The translations under genes were made by a program, and so were the position numbers. DNA of 59,367 nucleotides. Origin: an uncultured Prevotella sp. GTDB lineage: Bacteria; Bacteroidota; Bacteroidia; Bacteroidales; Bacteroidaceae. Below the pieces are notes generated by a model. The model had not been told where the DNA came from and searched no databases. It was given only the letters and a program-made list of their open reading frames with translations. Location of the stretch: positions 1 to 59,367 of the forward strand of contig CADBVZ010000018.1 in the NCBI GenBank assembly GCA_902798285.1, in the 5' to 3' direction. Shown here one piece after another: positions 41,243 through 49,661 of this stretch (position 1 is its first letter; each line of letters opens with the position of its first letter).

Positions 41243-42910
41243 CTAATAGCTGAACGAGCTGCCGCCTAGGAATTCGCGGAGGAGCGAGGTGGGCGGAATC
41301 TGCGTTTCTGGGATGGGTTTGATGTAGCGCAGGAACTTCAGCAGGCGATAGGCCTCAGCATGTTCGGCGCAGTTCTCGGGCACGGCTTCGAGCAGGGGCT
41401 CTGCCTGACTCTTGATAACAGCAAGTTCGAAGAGCATGGCGGTATTGAACATAGCATCGGCATTCTCCTGAAATGGGAATATCCACTTGTTCTCGCCAGC
41501 ACGAACGGAAGGCCAGCGGCGAATGGTCTCCTGAGCCGATACGGCACGATACTTATGATCGCGGATGATGCGACGTAAGAGGCGGTTGTCGGTGGTGGGA
41601 ATGTAGTTATGATTATCGAGCAACACAGTAGTGAGGGCCGAGGCGTAAACACGGAATATCTGCTCGTTAGGTATCTGCGAGGTGAGCTCTGGATTCAAGG
41701 CGTGGATGCCTTCTACCACGAGGATCTCATTCTCATACAAACGGAGCCTTTTGCCACTCTTCTGACTAGTACCTGTGGGGAAGTCGTAACGCGGCAGCTC
41801 CACCTCGTCACCTCGGAAGAGGGCTGTGAGCTGTTCGTTGAGAAGAGGCAGGTTCAGGGCATGCAGATGCTCGAAATCATAGTCGCCCTTGGCATCGCGA
41901 GGAGTCTTATCACGATCCACAAAATAGTCATCGAGCGAGATGCCTACAGGTTTGATGCCATTCACGGCCAGCTGAACAGAGAGGCGCTTGCAAGTGGTGG
42001 TCTTACCCGATGACGAGGGACCAGCAATGAGCACTAGCTTAATACCTTTGCGCTGGGCTATCTCATCGGCTATCTTGGCGATTTTCTTCTCCTGCAGAGC
42101 CTCACTGACCATGATCAGCTGGGGCGAATAGCCCTGGGTGATGGCTTCGTTCAGATCGCCGATGGTGCGAAGGCCGAGGATGTCCTGCCACTGATGATGC
42201 TCCTTGAAGATGCCGAACATTTTGTCCTGATGGGTCATCTCGCCAAGCTCTTCAGGATTCTCGCGCGAAGGCAAACGAAGCAGCAATCCATCATAATATT
42301 TCTCGAGTCCAAAGAGATAGAGCTGCGAGGTGTTGGTAAGCAGCGAGCCATAATAATAGTCTATGTAGCCATCGATATCGTAATAGGTGGTGTAGAGTCG
42401 ACCCGTAGACTTGAGCAGCTTTACCTTCGAACGGTTATGCTTCTCATCGAACATGCGGATGGCCTCCTCGGTAGTTGTCTCATGGCGATGGATGGGCATA
42501 GCTGCATCGATGATCTCTTTCATCCTCTTACGAATACGGCCAGCATCGTCGAGCGTTACATCGTGACCTATATTGAGATTGACGTAATAGCCGTTGGAAA
42601 CGGGGATGTCGATGGCCACCTTACACTGGTCGTAGAGCTCGTGGACAGCCTTGCAGAGAACGAAGAAAAGGCTGCGAGTATAAGCGCGCAAGCCGCTGGA
42701 CGAGGTGACATCGAGGAATTCTACCTCCTTCTGCTTATAGGCACGGAAGTGCATGCCTTCCACCTTATTATTAACGTGGGCCGAAACAGGGCCGTACTTC
42801 ATCTTGAGATCGGAAAGCTGATAGATTTCTTCGAGTGTGGCGCCCATAGGAGCCTCGATAATCTGACCGTTGTTACGGATATAAATCTGAATGGTTTTCT
42901 CCATATTCAT
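41243..42910 (-). CDS. Nucleoside kinase (uridine-kinase type with N-terminal TGS-like domain)
   Basis: 555-aa protein. The N-terminal ~60 residues look like a TGS domain (IQIYIRNNGQIIEAPMGATLEEIYQL), the middle resembles the second N-terminal domain of threonyl-tRNA synthetase (DVTLDDAGRIRKRMKEIIDAAMPIHRHE), and the C-terminal half is a P-loop nucleoside/phosphoribulokinase domain with LIAGPSSSGKTTTCKRL, DDYFVDRDKTP, DYDFEHLHAL and VVEGIHALNP. This three-part layout is known in a family annotated as nucleoside or uridine kinase; substrate preference is not provable here. ATGs at 42910 and 42904 are both possible starts. Divergent from the Na/Pi transporter gene. Confidence 0.87.
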   Translation of the reverse strand: MNMEKTIQIYIRNNGQIIEAPMGATLEEIYQLSDLKMKYGPVSAHVNNKVEGMHFRAYKQKEVEFLDVTSSSGLRAYTRSLFFVLCKAVHELYDQCKVAIDIPVSNGYYVNLNIGHDVTLDDAGRIRKRMKEIIDAAMPIHRHETTTEEAIRMFDEKHNRSKVKLLKSTGRLYTTYYDIDGYIDYYYGSLLTNTSQLYLFGLEKYYDGLLLRLPSRENPEELGEMTHQDKMFGIFKEHHQWQDILGLRTIGDLNEAITQGYSPQLIMVSEALQEKKIAKIADEIAQRKGIKLVLIAGPSSSGKTTTCKRLSVQLAVNGIKPVGISLDDYFVDRDKTPRDAKGDYDFEHLHALNLPLLNEQLTALFRGDEVELPRYDFPTGTSQKSGKRLRLYENEILVVEGIHALNPELTSQIPNEQIFRVYASALTTVLLDNHNYIPTTDNRLLRRIIRDHKYRAVSAQETIRRWPSVRAGENKWIFPFQENADAMFNTAMLFELAVIKSQAEPLLEAVPENCAEHAEAYRLLKFLRYIKPIPETQIPPTSLLREFLGGSSFSY

Positions 42911-42935
42911 TGTTGGTTTTTAGTGAATTCTGTGG

Positions 42936-42943
42936 CAAAGATA
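42936..42943 (-). promoter_or_regulatory. -7 box (TATCTTTG) for the nucleoside kinase
   Basis: TAnnTTTG match on the minus strand, 26 bp before the ATG at 42910. Confidence 0.55.
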
Positions 42944-43002
42944 GGAGAAAAAGTTGATAATGCATAACCGTTGGTGGATAAATTTGCATCACGGTAGCAA
43001 AT

Positions 43003-43030
43003 TTTTCACTTTTCACTTTTCACTTTTCAC
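43003..43030. repeat. Four tandem TTTTCAC units upstream of the Na/Pi gene
   Basis: Four exact 7-bp copies, ending 9 bp before the TATCTTTG box, so they occupy the -33 part of the promoter. Confidence 0.9.
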
Positions 43031-43039
43031 TTTTTTTCG

Positions 43040-43047
43040 TATCTTTG
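43040..43047 (+). promoter_or_regulatory. -7 box (TATCTTTG) for the Na/Pi transporter gene
   Basis: TAnnTTTG match 31 bp before the ATG at 43078. The -33 position falls in the TTTTCAC repeat and has no TTTG. Confidence 0.55.
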
Positions 43048-43077
43048 TAGCCGAATTCGAATCAAAAAGATATCTTT

Positions 43078-44808
43078 ATGCTTGTAATTTTCAAACTACT
43101 CGGCTCACTCGCGTTGCTGATGTTCGGTATGAAGTCGATGAGTGAGGCTCTGCAGAAAATGGCTGGTCCGCAGTTGCGACACGTTCTCGGAGCAATGACC
43201 ACAAACCGCTTTACTGGAATGCTGACAGGTATGCTGGTAACAGCTTCGGTACAATCTTCAACGGCTACTACGGTGATGACCGTATCATTCGTGAATGCCG
43301 GATTGCTGACGCTGGCACAGGCCATATCGGTGATTATGGGTGCGAACATCGGAACTACGCTGACGGCGTGGATCATGTCGGCAGGTATGTCGTTCGACAT
43401 TACGAGTGCCGTTTATCCTGCGTTCCTCATAGGTATCGTGCTGATTTATCTGAAGAAATACCGTTATATAGGTGATTTCCTGTTCGGTCTCTCGTTCTTG
43501 CTCTTAGGACTGGGAACGCTGCGAATGACGGGCACAGAGATGCATCTGGGCGAGAATCAGGCGTTATTGGATTTCTTTGCCTCATTCGATCCCAATTCTT
43601 TCCTGACCACGCTGATATTCCTCTTTTTGGGAGGTGTGCTGACGTTCTGCGTTCAGTCATCGGCTGCCGTGATGGCCATTACCATGATACTCTGCTCGAG
43701 TGGTGCGCTGCCCATATATCAGGGTATTGCGTTGGTAATGGGTGAGAACATTGGTACCACAATTACCTCAAACCTGGCAGCCCTCTCGGCTAATACACAG
43801 GCTCGTAGAGCAGCCTTGGCCCACATGTTCTTCAACGTATTTGGTGTGGTGTGGATTCTCTTCGTGTTCCGTCCGTTTATCGATGCCGTTTGCGGATTGG
43901 TGGGCTACGATGTGACGATAACGAAGGAGAGCGTGACTACTGCCGTGTTCCTGGCCAATGCCGCCAAGTTGAGTTTTGTGCTTGCTGCCTTCCATACCTG
44001 CTTCAATGTTGCCAATACGCTTATACTCATCTGGTTCATTCCACAGATAGAACGTTTCGTATGCTGGGTTATCAAGCCTAAGAAGGTGGACGAGGAAGAG
44101 GACTTCCGTCTGCACTTCATTACCTCGGGTATCATGAAAACCCCTGAGCTCTCGGTGCTCGAGGCTCAAAAAGAGATTCAGCACTTCTCGGAGCGTATGC
44201 AGCGTATGTTTAACATGGTACGCGAATTGCTGACACTCTCGAGCAGTGCCAACAATAAGAAGGATAATAAGGCAGGCGACTTCAACAAGCTCTTCACTCG
44301 TATCGAAAAGTACGAGGGCATCAGCGATAACATGGAGCTGGAGATAGCCAAATACCTCGACTCGGTGAGTGATGCCCACCTTTCTGACGACACCAAGGCC
44401 AAGATCCGTGCCATGCTTCGTGAGATATCAGAGTTAGAGTCGATTGGCGATGCCTGCTACAATATGGCGCGCACAATATCGCGTAAATATAACGGCAAGC
44501 AGGATCACTTCATCGAGAAGCAGTATGAGCACATCCACCAGATGATGGAGCTCACGGATCAGTCGTTGAGTCAGATGAATCGCCTGATGCTGGGTCGCAA
44601 GGAGTCGTTCGATGTGAACCACTCGTTCAATATTGAGCACGAGATCAATAACTACCGCAACCAGCTGAAGCAGCAGAATATTGTAGATATTAACAATCAC
44701 GAGTATACCTACGCCGTTGGTACCATCTATATGGATATCATCAACGAGTGTGAGAAACTAGGTGACTACGTAGTGAATGTAGTCGAGGCTCGCATGGGAT
44801 TAAGGTAA
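43078..44808 (+). CDS. Na+/phosphate cotransporter family protein with PhoU domain
   Basis: 576-aa inner-membrane transporter of the NptA/Na-Pi family. Eight or so helices come first, with two inverted repeats bearing the signature QSSTATTVMTVSFVNAGLL and QSSAAVMAITMILCSSGAL, each followed by GANIGTTLT or GENIGTTIT. The C-terminal ~230 residues form a PhoU-like helical domain (FSERMQRMFNMVRELL, ELESIGDACYNMARTI, ECEKLGDYVVNVVEA). It probably takes up phosphate or a related anion with sodium. Own promoter and terminator. Confidence 0.92.
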   Translation: MLVIFKLLGSLALLMFGMKSMSEALQKMAGPQLRHVLGAMTTNRFTGMLTGMLVTASVQSSTATTVMTVSFVNAGLLTLAQAISVIMGANIGTTLTAWIMSAGMSFDITSAVYPAFLIGIVLIYLKKYRYIGDFLFGLSFLLLGLGTLRMTGTEMHLGENQALLDFFASFDPNSFLTTLIFLFLGGVLTFCVQSSAAVMAITMILCSSGALPIYQGIALVMGENIGTTITSNLAALSANTQARRAALAHMFFNVFGVVWILFVFRPFIDAVCGLVGYDVTITKESVTTAVFLANAAKLSFVLAAFHTCFNVANTLILIWFIPQIERFVCWVIKPKKVDEEEDFRLHFITSGIMKTPELSVLEAQKEIQHFSERMQRMFNMVRELLTLSSSANNKKDNKAGDFNKLFTRIEKYEGISDNMELEIAKYLDSVSDAHLSDDTKAKIRAMLREISELESIGDACYNMARTISRKYNGKQDHFIEKQYEHIHQMMELTDQSLSQMNRLMLGRKESFDVNHSFNIEHEINNYRNQLKQQNIVDINNHEYTYAVGTIYMDIINECEKLGDYVVNVVEARMGLR

Positions 44809-44832
44809 AGTAAAAGTGAAAAGGCGAAAAAG

Positions 44833-44868
44833 TCTCCGAAATGTTTGGCATTTCGGAGATTTCTTTTT
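44833..44868 (+). terminator. Terminator of the Na/Pi gene
   Basis: Perfect 11-bp stem TCTCCGAAATG (44833-44843) with CATTTCGGAGA (44849-44859), then a T-rich run. The next promoter box overlaps its end. Confidence 0.9.
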
Positions 44869-44875
44869 AATTTTG
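44868..44875 (+). promoter_or_regulatory. -7 box (TAATTTTG) for the thiamine uptake operon
   Basis: TAnnTTTG match about 10 bp upstream of the TPP riboswitch. Confidence 0.55.
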
Positions 44876-44884
44876 CAGCCGTTT

Positions 44885-44963
44885 TCAAGGGGTGTCTGCG
44901 GGTGCAGGCTGAGATGATACCCTCTAACCTGATCCGGATTATACCGGCGTAGGGATGGAATAC
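44885..44963 (+). promoter_or_regulatory. TPP riboswitch (THI element)
   Basis: Contains the conserved CTGAGATGATACCC (44909-44922), AACCTGATC (44926-44934), CCGG-AT-ATACCGGCGTAGGGA pieces and the closing AGGGATGG (44951-44958), the canonical TPP-binding core. About 60 nt of AT-rich sequence separates it from the receptor ATG; no strong intrinsic terminator is seen there, so control may be translational. Confidence 0.93.
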
Positions 44964-45025
44964 AGGATTTCTCAACACAAATTTCCCCCTTTACATTATT
45001 TATTAATTAAAGGTACTATTAAGGT

Positions 45026-47404
45026 ATGAAAAGATTGTTTTTAAGTATGGCTACACTGGTGTGTGTGGCGAGTATGAATGCACAAAGCAAAGCTGCACTT
45101 TATGATTCCACCAAGGTGGAGCAGCTGCAAGAGGTAGTAGTAAAAGGCGTACGTGCGCAGAAGAATGCGCCCTATGCCGTGACTAATATCAAAAAGCAGC
45201 AACTGAATGAATTCTCAACAACGGGTAAAGAACTGCCTTTCCTGTTCTCGCAGACCCCTGGTGTGCTGGCATGGAGTGAAAACGGAGTAGGCACAGGTAC
45301 CACTTATATGCGTATTCGTGGAGCCGGCGACTCACGTATTAATGTAACACTCGATGGTGTGCCCCTGAACTCGCCTGAGGATCAGTGCGTGTTCTGGGCC
45401 AACATGAACTCTTATGGTTCGCTGCTCGGATCGGTTCAGATTCAGCGAGGTGTGGGAACATCGACCAATGGCGATGGTGCCTTTGGTGGTACGATAGCCC
45501 TTTCATCGGCTACGCCCCAGCAGACGCCAGGCTTGGAAGTATCAGGTTCATATGGATCATTTAATACATTCAACGTAGGTGGCAAGTTCTCAACGGGATT
45601 ATTGTGGAAGCACTTGATCTTCGACGGTGCTTATCATGAGACAAATACTGATGGCTTTATTCATGGCACCTCAGGACGCAGCGGTAGTTACTATGGCGGA
45701 CTCACCTGGATAGGCGATAACTTCCAGATTCGCTATAAGAACATCGGCAACTTCGAGAAAACGGGACAGGCCTGGAATGGTGTTACGGCTGGCGATAACG
45801 ATATGAGTCTGATGGACGGCACATACGGCAGTAAGACGGGCATCAAGAACTATAAGGATATGTACGAGGTTGGACTGGGCAAGTATAACACGCTCTATGA
45901 ATACCTGACATACGATGCTGATGGCAACTTCGTGAAGGATGCCAACGGCAACTATGTGACAGCCCGTTACGCGATGGTCGACGGCACCTATTGGGACAAG
46001 ACTACCGATAACTTCTGGCAGAACCACAATATCCTCTCGGCTGCCTGGAACATCAGTGAGCACTGGACAACCACAGCCTCGCTACACTATACCTACGGCT
46101 ATGGCTACTATCGTGAGTTCCGTCCGTCCAACAAACTCGCGAAGTTTGGTATGACGGCTACCGATGCCAATGGCAAGAACATCAAGCGTACTGACTTCGT
46201 TCGCGAGAAGGGCCTTTCGCAGAATGCTTATGGACTGGTATGGAATATCAACTATCTGAATGACGCATGGGACATCATCGGCGGACTCTCAATCCAGAAC
46301 TTCGATGGCAACCACTTCGGCTACGTGACCTATGCGGCTAATGATATTGTACGCCAGAAGTATCTGGCTAACGGTGACTATAAGTACTATGACTCTGATG
46401 CCCATAAGCTCGATGGCAACGTATTCGTAAAGGCCGCCTATCACATTAATGAACAATGGGATGTGTTTGGTGATATCCAATATCGCCATGTGGGTTATAA
46501 GACCGATGGTATCAACGACAAGTTCTACGATGACGAAAGCGGTTACTATAACCAGAAGCTCGATATCGATGAGAAGTATGACTTCTTGAACCCGAAGGCT
46601 GGTTTCTCCTGGAGCCTGAATGGACATCGTTTGTATGGATCGGTAGCTATGAGTCATCGTGAGCCCGAGCGCAACAACTTTACAGACAATGGCTCTTATC
46701 CTGCTCCGAAGGCAGAATCGTTGATAGATTATGAACTCGGTTACACCTTCAATAGTGATATCTTCCGCGTAGGCGTGAACCTTTATTATATGGATTATAA
46801 GGACCAGTTTGTCCAGACAGGACTGAAGAGCGACATTGGCGAGAATCTCACTACAAATATCAAGGACTCATATCGTACAGGTATTGAGTTACAGGCTGGC
46901 ATCGATCCTACATCATGGCTCACCATCGAGGGTAACGCCTCGTTGAGTAAGAACAAAATCAAGGACTTTGACGAGGTGGTAGAGGACTGGGACAACGGCG
47001 AAACAACAATCCATTACGACAACTCCACGCTGGCCTTTAGCCCATCTACGATTCTCAATGGTTTTGTAAACCTTCACCACAAGGGATGGCAGGCCGTGTG
47101 GCACACGAACTTCGTGAGTCGACAGTATCTTGACAATACAGAGAATGTTGATCGTTCACTGCCTTGCTATTCAGTATCGAACATATCATTGGGGTATACT
47201 CTCAAGCCTAAGAAGGTGATGAAGGAGGCCATCTTCGGTCTTAACTTCAACAATGTATTCAATCGCCGTTATGCCAGCAGCGGTTGGGTTTATTCAGCCA
47301 TCTATGCCAGCGGCGGTCATCCCAACGACAACCGCTACTACCAGATAGGCTTCATCCCAATGGCGGGCTTTACAATGACAGCAAACGTAACACTGAGGTT
47401 TTAA
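45026..47404 (+). CDS. TonB-dependent outer-membrane receptor, probable thiamine transporter
   Basis: 792-aa receptor with signal peptide (ends about MNAQ, residue 20), TonB-box-like LQEVVVKGVRA, plug domain (PFLFSQTPGVL, MRIRGAGDSRINVTLDGVPLNSPEDQ, GSVQIQRGVGTSTNGDGAFGG) and a barrel ending NVTLRF. Control by a TPP riboswitch and the pnuT gene 22 bp behind it identify thiamine or its phosphates as the likely ligand; this arrangement is established in Bacteroidetes. It lacks the extra N-terminal domain of SusC proteins. Confidence 0.88.
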   Translation: MKRLFLSMATLVCVASMNAQSKAALYDSTKVEQLQEVVVKGVRAQKNAPYAVTNIKKQQLNEFSTTGKELPFLFSQTPGVLAWSENGVGTGTTYMRIRGAGDSRINVTLDGVPLNSPEDQCVFWANMNSYGSLLGSVQIQRGVGTSTNGDGAFGGTIALSSATPQQTPGLEVSGSYGSFNTFNVGGKFSTGLLWKHLIFDGAYHETNTDGFIHGTSGRSGSYYGGLTWIGDNFQIRYKNIGNFEKTGQAWNGVTAGDNDMSLMDGTYGSKTGIKNYKDMYEVGLGKYNTLYEYLTYDADGNFVKDANGNYVTARYAMVDGTYWDKTTDNFWQNHNILSAAWNISEHWTTTASLHYTYGYGYYREFRPSNKLAKFGMTATDANGKNIKRTDFVREKGLSQNAYGLVWNINYLNDAWDIIGGLSIQNFDGNHFGYVTYAANDIVRQKYLANGDYKYYDSDAHKLDGNVFVKAAYHINEQWDVFGDIQYRHVGYKTDGINDKFYDDESGYYNQKLDIDEKYDFLNPKAGFSWSLNGHRLYGSVAMSHREPERNNFTDNGSYPAPKAESLIDYELGYTFNSDIFRVGVNLYYMDYKDQFVQTGLKSDIGENLTTNIKDSYRTGIELQAGIDPTSWLTIEGNASLSKNKIKDFDEVVEDWDNGETTIHYDNSTLAFSPSTILNGFVNLHHKGWQAVWHTNFVSRQYLDNTENVDRSLPCYSVSNISLGYTLKPKKVMKEAIFGLNFNNVFNRRYASSGWVYSAIYASGGHPNDNRYYQIGFIPMAGFTMTANVTLRF

Positions 47405-47425
47405 TCAATAGTATATAGTTTACAG

Positions 47426-48019
47426 ATGACAGAGTTTTTGACGGCACATTGGCTCGATATTGTGACAACAATACTCGGACTGGCTTATATTCTGCTGGAG
47501 TATAAGGCAAGCGTCTGGATGTGGATTGTGGGTTTCCTGATGCAGGTGCTCGGTATCGTACTTTATTATCAGAAAGGGCTCTACGCCGATTGTGGTATGG
47601 AGTTCTATTATCTGACGGTAACGGTATATGGTTACTGGCGATGGGTTCGCAAATCCCCCCGCCATCAGGAGGCAGAGCTAAAAATCCGCCATTTCCCGTG
47701 GAGATTGGTGTTGCCGTGGACTCTGCTAATTTTGGGTGTCTGGGGTATCATGGACTGGTTTCTCGTCACCTTTACCGACTCAACCGTTCCTATGATTGAC
47801 AGCTTTACCACAGCCCTCTCCATCGTAGGTATCTGGGCACTTGCACACAAATATCTTGAGCAGTGGTTTATCTGGATTGTCGTCGATATATTCACCTGTG
47901 GACTATACTTCTATAAGGATATTCCTTTCAAGGCCTCACTCTACGCCCTTTATGTAGTGATTGCCGTTTTTGGCTACTTTAAATGGCGGAAGATGATGGG
48001 TGAAACGCAACACCGATGA
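47426..48019 (+). CDS. pnuT: PnuT-type thiamine transporter (PnuC family)
   Basis: 197-aa inner-membrane protein with about seven helices, of the PnuC/PnuT family. Motifs: GLAYILLEYKASVWMW, WIVGFLMQVLGIVLYYQKGLYADCGMEFYYLTVTVYGYWRW, and VDIFTCGLYFYKDIPFKASLYALYVVIAVFGYFKWRK (W-x-x-VN/D-x-x-x-x-x-x-x-K-family pattern). With the TPP riboswitch and the receptor it should carry thiamine from periplasm to cytosol. The thiamine pyrophosphokinase gene often found third in such operons is not present; a terminator follows. Confidence 0.9.
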   Translation: MTEFLTAHWLDIVTTILGLAYILLEYKASVWMWIVGFLMQVLGIVLYYQKGLYADCGMEFYYLTVTVYGYWRWVRKSPRHQEAELKIRHFPWRLVLPWTLLILGVWGIMDWFLVTFTDSTVPMIDSFTTALSIVGIWALAHKYLEQWFIWIVVDIFTCGLYFYKDIPFKASLYALYVVIAVFGYFKWRKMMGETQHR

Positions 48020-48032
48020 TATAAAAAAGTAT

Positions 48033-48070
48033 AAAATCCGGAAATAGATGTTTATTTTCGGATTTTTTTT
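48033..48070 (+). terminator. Thiamine operon terminator
   Basis: AAAATCCGGAAATA paired with TTATTTTCGGATTTT (one bulge or mismatch) followed by T run. Confidence 0.8.
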
Positions 48071-48071
48071 A

Positions 48072-48079
48072 TACCTTTG
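48072..48079 (+). promoter_or_regulatory. -7 box (TACCTTTG) for the sugar isomerase gene
   Basis: TAnnTTTG match immediately after the thiamine operon terminator, 45 bp before the ATG at 48124. Confidence 0.6.
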
Positions 48080-48123
48080 CATCCGTATCTGACTAAGCAT
48101 TACTTTATCAAACTCATTTGAAT

Positions 48124-49536
48124 ATGAATAATGTACCTGTAATTAAGATTGGAATCGTCGCCGTAAGTCGCGACTGTTTCCCTGAGTCATTGGCTGTTAA
48201 CCGTCGTAAGGCTGTTATCGCCGAGTATGAAAAGAAGTTCGGTAAGGACGGCATCTACGAGTGTCCTATCTGTATTGTTGAGAGTGAGATCCACGCTCAG
48301 CAGGCTCTCGAGGATGTTCAGAAGGCCGGTTGTAACGCTCTCTGCGTTTACCTGGGCAACTTCGGTCCTGAGATTTCTGAAACCATGATTGCTGACTGGT
48401 TCAAGGGCCCGTCAATGTTCATCGCTGCTGCTGAGGAGACTCAGAAGGACCTGATCGATGGTCGTGGCGACGCTTATTGCGGTATGTTGAACGCCAGCCA
48501 GGCTCTGAGCCTGCGCAAGACTCGCGCTTACATTCCTGAGGAGCCCGTTGGTGACGCTGCTCAGTGCGCTGAGATGATTCATGAATTCCTGCCTATCGCT
48601 CGTGCTATCGTAGGTCTGCAGAACCTGAAGATCATCAGCTTCGGTCCTCGTCCTAACAACTTCCTCGCTTGTAACGCTCCTATCCGTGCTCTCTATGATC
48701 TCGATGTTGAGATCGAGGAGAACTCTGAGCTCGACCTGCTCGAGGCTTTCCAGAAGCATCAGGGCGACCCACGCATCGACGATGTAGTTAAGGATATGGC
48801 TGCTGAGCTCGGCACTGGCAACAAGATTCCTTCAGTTCTGCCTAAGCTCGCTCAGTACGAGTTGACTCTGACTGACTGGATTGAGGGTCACAAGGGTTCT
48901 CGTCAGTTTGTGGCTATGGCCAACAAGTGCTGGCCTGCATTCCAGACCATGTTCGGTTTCGTACCTTGCTACGTAAACAGCCGTCTCACTGGTCGTGGTA
49001 TCCCCGTAGCTTGCGAGGTTGATATCTATGGCGCTCTGTCTGAGTACATCGGAACTTGCATCAGTCAGGATGCCGTTACCCTGCTCGACATCAACAACAC
49101 CGTACCTACCGATATGTACGAGGAGAGTATCAAGGGCAAGAAGTTTGCTTGCGATACATACACAGAGAAGGAAATCTTCATGGGCTTCCACTGTGGTAAC
49201 ACCGCTTCAAGCAAGGTTTGCAACTGCCAGATGTGCTTCCAGCGCATTATGGCTCGTGCTCTGCCTGTTGAAGTTACTAACGGTACCCTCGAGGGTGACA
49301 TCCAGCCAGGTCTGGCTACAGTTTATCGTCTGCAGTCTACTGCTGACACCAAGCTCCGCGCTTACATCGCTCAGGGCGAGGTTATTCCTGTAGCTACCCG
49401 CTCATTCGGTTCTATCGGTGGCCATCAGGGTAAGTATCTCTGGGAGGTTCTCAAGTACATGGGTATCCCCGTTGACGAGATTGACTACAACTTCCCGAAG
49501 GGTGATTTCTATCCCACAGAGAATCCATTCGCTTAA
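48124..49536 (+). CDS. L-fucose/L-arabinose isomerase family protein
   Basis: 470-aa protein related to the L-fucose and L-arabinose isomerase family, Mn2+-dependent ketol isomerases. The N-terminal part begins IKIGIVAVSRDCFPESLA with VCVYLGNFGPE-like and FGPRPNNFL segments, and the C-terminal domain has EVDIYGALSEYIGTCI, LDINNT and GFHCGNTASSKVC, which correspond to the metal-binding region. Codon use is strongly biased (CTC, CGT, GCT), suggesting high expression. The ATG at 48124 is preferred over the TTG 6 nt upstream. No fucose or arabinose genes are nearby, so substrate is open. It ends in a strong terminator. Confidence 0.82.
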   Translation: MNNVPVIKIGIVAVSRDCFPESLAVNRRKAVIAEYEKKFGKDGIYECPICIVESEIHAQQALEDVQKAGCNALCVYLGNFGPEISETMIADWFKGPSMFIAAAEETQKDLIDGRGDAYCGMLNASQALSLRKTRAYIPEEPVGDAAQCAEMIHEFLPIARAIVGLQNLKIISFGPRPNNFLACNAPIRALYDLDVEIEENSELDLLEAFQKHQGDPRIDDVVKDMAAELGTGNKIPSVLPKLAQYELTLTDWIEGHKGSRQFVAMANKCWPAFQTMFGFVPCYVNSRLTGRGIPVACEVDIYGALSEYIGTCISQDAVTLLDINNTVPTDMYEESIKGKKFACDTYTEKEIFMGFHCGNTASSKVCNCQMCFQRIMARALPVEVTNGTLEGDIQPGLATVYRLQSTADTKLRAYIAQGEVIPVATRSFGSIGGHQGKYLWEVLKYMGIPVDEIDYNFPKGDFYPTENPFA

Positions 49537-49563
49537 TGAATTAAGAAGTGAATTAATAGTAAC

Positions 49564-49599
49564 CCCGGAAAGGTATGATGCCTTTTCGGGATTTTTTTT
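49564..49599 (+). terminator. Terminator of the sugar isomerase gene
   Basis: 10-bp stem (49564-49573 with 49581-49590, one G-T pair, 7-nt loop) followed by eight T. Confidence 0.92.
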
Positions 49600-49607
49600 C
49601 AATATAA

Positions 49608-49639
49608 TTTGGCTATCTGCGTAGTTTTGCGTAATTTTG
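49608..49639 (+). promoter_or_regulatory. Promoter of the acyl-CoA ligase gene
   Basis: TTTG (49608-49611), 20-nt spacer, TAATTTTG (49632-49639); a second -7 match TAGTTTTG overlaps at 49622-49629. Confidence 0.7.
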
Positions 49640-49661
49640 CAGCGGATTATAGTATGTGCTT

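Noticed and set aside
43003-43030. CRISPR-like array from the 7-bp repeats
   Set aside because: Units are 7 bp with no spacers and no cas genes in the window.
43427-43660. Short minus-strand frames opposite the Na/Pi transporter
   Set aside because: They are shadows of a strongly conserved membrane protein gene.
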